A stretch of 64,000 nt of DNA from CAZRVH01 sp964608325 (GTDB taxonomy: Bacteria; Patescibacteriota; Gracilibacteria; Peribacterales; Peribacteraceae), in NCBI GenBank assembly GCA_964608325.1, contig CAZSMX010000004.1, forward strand, positions 11,591-75,590. The letters run 5' to 3'. This document shows, one piece after another, positions 58,883-64,000 of this stretch. The notes beneath the pieces are model-generated. The model was not told where the DNA came from, did no database searches, and saw only the letters and a list, made by a program, of their open reading frames with translations. Position numbers and translations under genes: made by a program. Each line of letters starts with the position of its first letter. The stretch's first letter is position 1.

Positions 58883-59986
58883 ATGTTCTGCATCGCCACC
58901 TTCATCGTCTTCGGCATCCTGAGCATCTTCTCTGCGACCTACCGTCCGCTTGCCAAAGCGGCATGGCACTGCACCTGGCGGAGGATGACGCTTCGGCCGT
59001 GCGACATCTCATTTTCAGAGGAGATGCGGGGAAAGCTCCTCTCCAAGCTCGTCTTCACGCGGCCGCGCATCGCGAAATTCCTCGATCGCTGGCTTGATTG
59101 GATCTCCTTCGCGTTCGTCGCCTTGAGCGTCTGGAGCCTTCTCTACGTGGCAAACGCGGGCTTGAACCTCTGGGTCTACGACACATGCAATCCGTCGAAT
59201 GCCGAATCCTGCTCCCTCTCCGGGGAAGCGTGCGGCGTGGATCAGGCAAAGGTGGGATTGGTTCAGGCCGTGCGGGAAGGACGCATGGTGGAGTGGGTAA
59301 TCGGTCCCTTCGTCCGTTTGGGGGAGACCATCTCGCGCATCCCCGATCGGCTGCGATCTTGGAAGCCGCAGGAGTATCTCTCGGAGAGAGCAACGTTCTA
59401 CCGCCCCCGCGATCCATCGAAGCACTACGCGCTGGAGGTGATCGATCCCGGATGCAAGTTCTGCAAGAAGCTCACGGGAAACATGAAGGAGGCGGGCATC
59501 CTCGATGCCGTGAACGTCTCCTACCTCCTCTATCCGATCCGAAAGCCGAACGAAGAGGGTTACCACTTCCCAAATTCCCTCCTGATGGCCTCATACCTAG
59601 AGGCGACGAAGGATGTGCCTTTGCCTGAGGGGAAGAGCAACATTTCTCCGGACTGGCAGCTCTTGGAAAAGATTTTCGAGGAGAAGCAGGGAGAAACAGT
59701 GGATCTTCAAGCGCAGTTCAATATGCAATTTACGTCGCAGGAGGCGGAACATAAGCTGCAAGAAATTCTCTTCTCCCTCGGCTACTCCGAGGTTGCGGTG
59801 GAGCGCATTGCACAGCTCGCTCGATCTCCGGATATCGCTCGTCGCCTGGAGGAGCAGCGGCGCATTGTCGAGAAGGAAATCCGCACAATCAAGATCCCGA
59901 CACTTCTCCTCGGAGAAAGGCGCTTTGACCGGGCAGTGGACACAGGGAAATTGAAGAAGATGACACCTGCCCCCAACAAGAACTGA
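58883..59986 (+). CDS. membrane-anchored thioredoxin-fold protein (CKFC)
   Basis: A 367-residue protein. Two membrane helices (MFCIATFIVFGILSIFSATY and WISFAFVALSVWSLLYVANAGL) flank a short linker. A periplasmic part with three Cys (DTCNPSNAESCSLSGEACG) follows, then a DsbA-like domain from about 185 with VIDPGCKFCKKLTGN (active CKFC). A long helical C-terminus and the end IKIPTLLLGERRF suggest a cis-Pro. Third CxxC protein in the operon. Confidence 0.8.
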   Translation: MFCIATFIVFGILSIFSATYRPLAKAAWHCTWRRMTLRPCDISFSEEMRGKLLSKLVFTRPRIAKFLDRWLDWISFAFVALSVWSLLYVANAGLNLWVYDTCNPSNAESCSLSGEACGVDQAKVGLVQAVREGRMVEWVIGPFVRLGETISRIPDRLRSWKPQEYLSERATFYRPRDPSKHYALEVIDPGCKFCKKLTGNMKEAGILDAVNVSYLLYPIRKPNEEGYHFPNSLLMASYLEATKDVPLPEGKSNISPDWQLLEKIFEEKQGETVDLQAQFNMQFTSQEAEHKLQEILFSLGYSEVAVERIAQLARSPDIARRLEEQRRIVEKEIRTIKIPTLLLGERRFDRAVDTGKLKKMTPAPNKN

Positions 59987-60034
59987 GGCAATTCTCCCTT
60001 TTTATCCACGATTCCTGCTACCCTTTCCCCCCCA

Positions 60035-60946
60035 ATGGATACGTGTACTGACCACTGCGGCAAACAGCCGACTTCTAGGCTCGAGAAGAATTTCATCGTT
60101 GCCTTCGTCCTCAATGCGGGACTCGCCGTGGGAGAAATGACGGCGGGGATCATCCTTGGGAGCAGCGCCCTCATCGCCGACGGCTTCATGAACGTGGATG
60201 ACACGGCTGCACTCATTCTCAGCATATTCAGTGAACGGAAGACGCGCCAGGAACCGGATGAGCGGCGCACCTTCGGCTACAAGCGCATGGATGCCTTCGC
60301 CGGATTCGTGAAGGGTTGTCTTCTGCTCGTTACAGCCTTGATGGCCTTCCTGCAGGCTCTCAGGCTCCTGATTGAACCGGAGGCTATTCCCGGCATCCCC
60401 GTGATGATCATCGGCGGGATCGCGATGGCGGTGAACTTCATCTCGGCCTACGGGCTCAAGGCGGATGCGTGCTGCAGCCTCAATGCGAAGGGAACGTATT
60501 CCTGCCTCAAATACGATGTCTACGGGTCTGCCGCCGTAGTGGTGAGCGGACTCCTCTCCTACCTCTACGGATACGTGTACTTCGACGTTGCAGCTGCGCT
60601 CCTCATTACGTTCTTCATGGCAAGGACGGGATGGGGCATTTTCCGTGAGGGCATGGACTACTTCCTCCAGTCCTCCCCTGAGGGATTCGACTACGAGCAA
60701 TTCGAGAAGTCGGTGAAAGCGGTGCCAGGTGTGTCTTCCGTCGGAGACATCCATGTCTGGAGCAACTCGCCAACGGAGCATCACCTGACCTGCAAGGTGG
60801 GGATTGTCGTGGAGGACGTGTGCGATTGTGACCGCATCATTGCCGAAGTGGAGCGAGTTTGCTCGGAGAAGTTCCACATCCACCACACCACCATCCAACC
60901 GGTATATGACCGGAAAATGCTGGAACGCTTCTGCAAGATCCGATAG
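60035..60946 (+). CDS. cation diffusion facilitator (CDF) transporter
   Basis: A 303-residue CDF with six helices. In TM2 the binding motif is ALIADGFMNVDDTAAL (D-G-F-M-N-V-D instead of HxxxD), in TM5 KYDVYGSAAVVVSG (D-x-Y-G-S in place of HxxxD). The cytoplasmic C-terminal domain has VHVWSNSPTEHHLTCKVGIVVEDVCDCD (DIHVW). A Cys/His N-terminus (MDTCTDHCGK) may bind metal. The motif changes make the transported ion uncertain. TACCCT lies 10 nt before the ATG. Confidence 0.88.
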   Translation: MDTCTDHCGKQPTSRLEKNFIVAFVLNAGLAVGEMTAGIILGSSALIADGFMNVDDTAALILSIFSERKTRQEPDERRTFGYKRMDAFAGFVKGCLLLVTALMAFLQALRLLIEPEAIPGIPVMIIGGIAMAVNFISAYGLKADACCSLNAKGTYSCLKYDVYGSAAVVVSGLLSYLYGYVYFDVAAALLITFFMARTGWGIFREGMDYFLQSSPEGFDYEQFEKSVKAVPGVSSVGDIHVWSNSPTEHHLTCKVGIVVEDVCDCDRIIAEVERVCSEKFHIHHTTIQPVYDRKMLERFCKIR

Positions 60947-61005
60947 CCACAAATCTTGCATACACCTAGGAGGCAGATATACTTCTTATTTTCCTTCCCT
61001 CAACT

Positions 61006-61407
61006 ATGACTCCCTCCGCATCCTACAGTCTCGAAGTGATACTTACGCTCTCAATGGGAGAAGCGGAAACAGCGGTACGCGATGCGCTTCAAAGAGAAGG
61101 TTTCGGCATCATCTCCGAGATCGACATCACAGCGAAACTGAAGGAAAAACTTGGCGTTGATCACCCACCGCATAAAATCCTCGGTGCGTGCAATCCGAAG
61201 CTGGCTTATCAGGCTCTGCAAGACAATATCGATGTCGCGCTCGCGCTTCCCTGTAACGTTGTCCTTCGTGAAGAGGGAGATCATACGATCATCACGGCGC
61301 TGCTCCCATCGATTGCGCTCCGGCCATTTATGGGAGCATCTGTGCAAGACGCGGCCAAGAAAGCGGAGGAAGCGCTTCATCGGTCATTCAACCACCTGGT
61401 TTCATGA
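61006..61407 (+). CDS. DUF302 protein, copy 2
   Basis: A 133-residue DUF302 protein, closely similar to 50152-50610 (FGIISEIDITAKLKEKLGV, HKILGACNPKLAYQALQDN, DVALALPCNVVLREE). It has its own putative -10 (TATACT about 24 nt upstream). It marks the right end of the metal island before the ars operon. Confidence 0.9.
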   Translation: MTPSASYSLEVILTLSMGEAETAVRDALQREGFGIISEIDITAKLKEKLGVDHPPHKILGACNPKLAYQALQDNIDVALALPCNVVLREEGDHTIITALLPSIALRPFMGASVQDAAKKAEEALHRSFNHLVS

Positions 61408-61468
61408 AATTCCATGCAACTCCTCCTCTCTCCACATGCAATATGAAGCCTGAGATAGTGAAGCGGAG

Positions 61469-62539
61469 TTACCAGTATCTTCCCTTGAGCCGCAGCGCCA
61501 CGTTCACGAGCCCGATGAGGACGGGCACCTCGACCAAGGGACCGATGACGGCGGCGAAGGCGGCACCCGATCCGATACCGAATACCGCAACAGCCACGGC
61601 AATCGCCAGTTCGAAATTGTTACTTGCAGCCGTGAAGGAGAGTGTGGCGGTTTTGGCATAGTCCGTTCCGAGTTTCCGGCTCATCCAGAAGGAGACGAAG
61701 AACATGATGACAAAGTAGATGAGGAGGGGCACGGCGATGCGGATCACGTCGAGCGGGAGACTGAGAATATTCTCTCCTTGCAGCGAGAACATCACGACAA
61801 TGGTGAAGAGCAGGGCAATGAGTGTGAGAGGACTGATGCGAGGGATAAAAACGTTTTCATACCACGTTATTCCCTTTGCTTTCAGCATAACGAATCTCGT
61901 CAGTATTCCCGCAGCAAAAGGGATACCGAGGTAGATGAGCACACTCTTCGCGATGGTACCCATGGAGATGCCGGACAAGTCGACGTCTCCGAAACTGAAG
62001 CCGAGAAGAGGCGGCAGCACTTTGATGAACACGTAGGCGTATACCGAATAGAAGAGCACCTGGAAGATCGAGTTGAACGCCACGAGCCCCGCCGCATACT
62101 CCGTGTCCCCCTCGGCAAGCTCGTTCCACACAATGACCATCGCGATGCACCGTGCAAGACCGATGAGGATGAGTCCTACTGCGTACTCCGGATAACCAGC
62201 AAGGAAGAGAAGCGCAAGACCGAACATGAGGAGAGGGCCGATGATCCAGTTTTGCACGAGGGACAGTGAAAGAACGCGCCGGTCGCGGAATACCTTTCCA
62301 AGATCTTCATAGTGCACCTTCGCGAGAGGCGGATACATCATGAGGATGAGCCCAACTGCGATGGGAATGGATGTCGTGCCGACAGAAAAACGTGTGATGC
62401 CGGAAACGAATGCGGGCGCAACGTTTCCGAGGATGACGCCGACAGCCATGGCGAGGAATATCCAGAGCGTGAGGAAGCGATCGAGGAACGAGAGGCGGCG
62501 TGGAAGGGCATGAACGGAAATGTGATGCAGACGGTGCAT
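61469..62539 (-). CDS. acr3: arsenite efflux transporter Acr3 family
   Basis: A 356-residue transporter with about 10 helices. LSFLDRFLTLWIFLAMAVGVILG, LMMYPPLAKVHYEDL, WIIGPLLMFGLALLFL, and the conserved Cys in LIGLARCIAMVIVWNELAEGD, the Acr3/ArsB arsenite path. LVAFNSIFQVLFYSVYAYVF and the C-terminal SFTAASNNFELAIAVAVAVFG follow. It is 21 nt downstream of arsM in the arsRMacr3 order. Confidence 0.95.
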   Translation of the reverse strand: MHRLHHISVHALPRRLSFLDRFLTLWIFLAMAVGVILGNVAPAFVSGITRFSVGTTSIPIAVGLILMMYPPLAKVHYEDLGKVFRDRRVLSLSLVQNWIIGPLLMFGLALLFLAGYPEYAVGLILIGLARCIAMVIVWNELAEGDTEYAAGLVAFNSIFQVLFYSVYAYVFIKVLPPLLGFSFGDVDLSGISMGTIAKSVLIYLGIPFAAGILTRFVMLKAKGITWYENVFIPRISPLTLIALLFTIVVMFSLQGENILSLPLDVIRIAVPLLIYFVIMFFVSFWMSRKLGTDYAKTATLSFTAASNNFELAIAVAVAVFGIGSGAAFAAVIGPLVEVPVLIGLVNVALRLKGRYW

Positions 62540-62560
62540 GGGAAGAAAGGGAAGAGGTGA

Positions 62561-63412
62561 TCAGCTTGGTTTCACAGCGAAGACTTTGACGCTCGCGGCG
62601 TAGTCATTGACGTTGTAGCGCTGTAGAAGCTCCACGAGCTTGGAATGGAAGGCGTCTTCATCTTTCTTTTTGCCGCTAGAGCAACAGCCACTCCCCGGCG
62701 AGCAGCAGCCCGCCTGATTCTCGACTTTGGCGTATGAGTTCAGATCAGCTCCGCTATCGATGACTTCTACATGCGCGAAGCCCGCATCAATCAGTCCTTG
62801 GCGGTATTCCTCGATGGGAATCGCCCCCGCGATGCAGCCTACGTACGCCATGAGGTCGTTTCCGAGTTCTGGCGGAAGGGTCTTCTTGAGAGCGATATCG
62901 CTCACGGCGAGCCTGCCTCCCGGCTTGAGCACACGGGCGATCTCGCGGAAAACCTTCTTCTTGTCGGGCGCGAGATTGATCACGCAGTTGCTGATCACGC
63001 AATCGGCCGAAGAATCTTCCAGCGGGAGATCATCAATAGTCGCCTGATGGAATTCAGCGTTCACGACATGCGACTTCTTCGCGTTCTTCTGAGCGAGTTC
63101 AATCATCTCCTTCGTCATGTCGATACCGATGGCCTTCCCCGTCGGACCGATCTTGCGGGCGGCGAGAAAAACATCGATGCCTCCTCCGGATCCGAGATCC
63201 ACGACCACCTCTCCGGGACGCAGGTTGGCAAGAGCTACTGGATTCCCGCAGGAGAGACCCATGTTGGCCTCAGCGGGAATGGATGCCAGTTCTTCGGGTG
63301 TGTAGCCGAAGGCTTCCGCAACCGCACGAACCCCAGCTGCTTCGCTTGAGAGGCCGCTCGTAGCGGCAGATGCGTACTTGGACCGGACGGCTTCGGTGAT
63401 CGGATCGGACAT
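62561..63412 (-). CDS. arsM: arsenite S-adenosylmethionine methyltransferase ArsM
   Basis: A 283-residue methyltransferase. SAM motif EVVVDLGSGGGIDVFLAARKIGPTGKAIGIDM. Conserved Cys in MGLSCGNP, SNCVINL and VGCIAGA correspond to the three ArsM arsenic-ligand cysteines; a CCSPGSGCCSSG tail near residue 240 is extra. It converts As(III) to methylated forms. ATG 63412 is used; a longer opening to 63466 overlaps arsR. Next gene acr3 is 21 nt on. Confidence 0.94.
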   Translation of the reverse strand: MSDPITEAVRSKYASAATSGLSSEAAGVRAVAEAFGYTPEELASIPAEANMGLSCGNPVALANLRPGEVVVDLGSGGGIDVFLAARKIGPTGKAIGIDMTKEMIELAQKNAKKSHVVNAEFHQATIDDLPLEDSSADCVISNCVINLAPDKKKVFREIARVLKPGGRLAVSDIALKKTLPPELGNDLMAYVGCIAGAIPIEEYRQGLIDAGFAHVEVIDSGADLNSYAKVENQAGCCSPGSGCCSSGKKKDEDAFHSKLVELLQRYNVNDYAASVKVFAVKPS

Positions 63413-63431
63413 GGGAATCGGGGGAAAAGAA

Positions 63432-63716
63432 TCAGAGATTCGCGATGAGGGTTTTGAGCTTGGCAAGTGTCTTGGGTTCGATGCAGTAGCAGACGCGCGG
63501 ACCGTCGACTTCTCCCCTGATGAGTCCAGCAGCTTTCAGCGTCTTGAGGTGCTGAGAAACCGTAGACTGTGCAAGCGGCAGGACATCGACGATATCGCCG
63601 CACATGCAGGAAGTACGTCTCGCGAGAAAACGAATAATTTGCACTCGAGCTGGGTGGCCGAGCGCCCTTGTGAGAAGGGCCAGATCTGCGTCAGTGGTGA
63701 CAGTCTTGCCTACCAT
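63432..63716 (-). CDS. arsR: ArsR-family repressor
   Basis: A 94-residue winged-helix repressor: LALLTRALGHPARVQIIRFL, DVLPLAQSTVSQHLKTLKAAGLI. Cys pairs in RRTSCMCGDI and VCYCIEP could be the As(III) ligands. It heads the ars operon and sits beside a perfect palindrome, so it is autoregulated. Confidence 0.94.
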   Translation of the reverse strand: MVGKTVTTDADLALLTRALGHPARVQIIRFLARRTSCMCGDIVDVLPLAQSTVSQHLKTLKAAGLIRGEVDGPRVCYCIEPKTLAKLKTLIANL

Positions 63717-63730
63717 AGTAATGGCATCCT

Positions 63731-63746
63731 ATCGTAATATTACGAT
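63731..63746. promoter_or_regulatory. perfect palindrome, probable ArsR operator
   Basis: ATCGTAATATTACGAT is a perfect 16-bp palindrome 15 nt before the arsR start on the minus strand. Its TACGAT half could also act as the -10. Confidence 0.75.
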
Positions 63747-63985
63747 AAAGAAAATAGTCTATATTTGTTTTTAAATAAGCCATATGTATCGTATGACCAG
63801 TAGCGAGACACCCCCCATTGTACTGTCTCATTTGTCTCATTTGACTGACCGACCCGCTTGCCTCACCCTTGTAAAAGGGTACCCCCTCAATAATGCCACT
63901 GGTGCCCCATTGGATCCGAAGTGTTGGGTTCTTGACCCCGTCGTTCTGCCATTGACAGAATTAGTATTTGGAGGAAAATATTTTT

Positions 63986-64000
63986 ATGTCATTGAATCGC
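63986..64000 (+). CDS. possible gene start, truncated by window edge
   Basis: ATG at 63986 (MSLNR) with GGAGG 11 nt before it and TTGACA at about 63954 upstream. Only five codons are visible, so nothing can be said of the product. The spacer 63747-63985 otherwise holds AT-rich and short direct-repeat words (TGTCTCATT twice near 63827). Confidence 0.35.

Noticed and set aside
1..64000. TGA recoded as Gly/Trp
   Set aside because: Genes such as gpmA, uppS, rlmH and thyA have normal lengths ending at TGA or TAA, and ATGA overlaps need TGA as stop.

Overview
The window looks like part of a Patescibacteria (CPR)-type bacterial genome, with some features seen in Peregrinibacteria-like lineages. Genes are short and dense. 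There are SLH-domain and Ser-rich secreted proteins, a polyprenyl/UDP-sugar pathway, and only single steps of several biosynthetic routes (for example a lone short IGPS-like protein). This placement is inferred; no 16S gene is present. TGA works as an ordinary stop codon (e.g. the ATGA overlaps at 737-740 and 26843-26846), so the recoded Gracilibacteria/Absconditabacteria code does not apply. About 19 first-in-operon genes have a TANNNT -10 box only 6-9 nt before the start codon, so leaderless transcription appears to be common here, and I used it to choose several starts.

Layout. 1-5.8 kb: fermentation block with an ADP-forming acyl-CoA ligase (cut by the window edge), flavodoxin and a 2-oxoacid:ferredoxin oxidoreductase whose gamma-alpha and beta genes are separated by two SLH surface-protein genes. 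5.9-6.7 kb: AT-rich insert (ImmA/IrrE-type peptidase plus a small membrane protein). 6.7-19.4 kb: housekeeping and envelope genes (HEPN-like protein, IGPS-like, TrmD, DUF167, WecG-type glycosyltransferase, GpmA, UppS, WecB, O-antigen ligase-like, ECF sigma plus FecR-like partner). 19.5-36.5 kb: EF-P (split by an artificial assembly gap), a probable structured RNA region, GatB, peptide deformylase, DnaQ-type exonuclease, Nth, MscL, ThyA-FolA, a SecD carrying an inserted parvulin domain next to a SecD-head-like lipoprotein, a sugar nucleotidyltransferase, a secreted metallopeptidase, an RlmD/RumA-like methyltransferase and RlmH.

37.2-49.7 kb: accessory island starting at tRNA-Glu(CTC). It carries a three-gene putative defence module (two nuclease-like proteins and an ApeA-like HEPN protein), a membrane protein, then a leftward block of serine recombinase, large and small terminase-like proteins, a DNA methyltransferase, a ParB-methyltransferase fusion and an unknown zinc-finger protein. 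No capsid, portal or tail genes are visible, which suggests a phage remnant or a satellite-like element.

49.7-63.8 kb: metal and oxyanion resistance island. A CsoR/RcnR-family repressor sits behind a palindromic operator, followed by DUF302, three small His-tailed DUF2933-type proteins, a PH-domain protein, a Met-rich membrane protein, a P1B ATPase with an unusual CPD motif, an ICMT-like protein, three CxxC thioredoxin-fold proteins, a SufS-like desulfurase, a CDF transporter and a second DUF302. A leftward ars operon (arsR-arsM-acr3) lies under a perfect 16-bp palindrome. The likely logic is sense metal, bind or export it, and repair thiols and sulfur cofactors, but the metal specificity is not proven by sequence.
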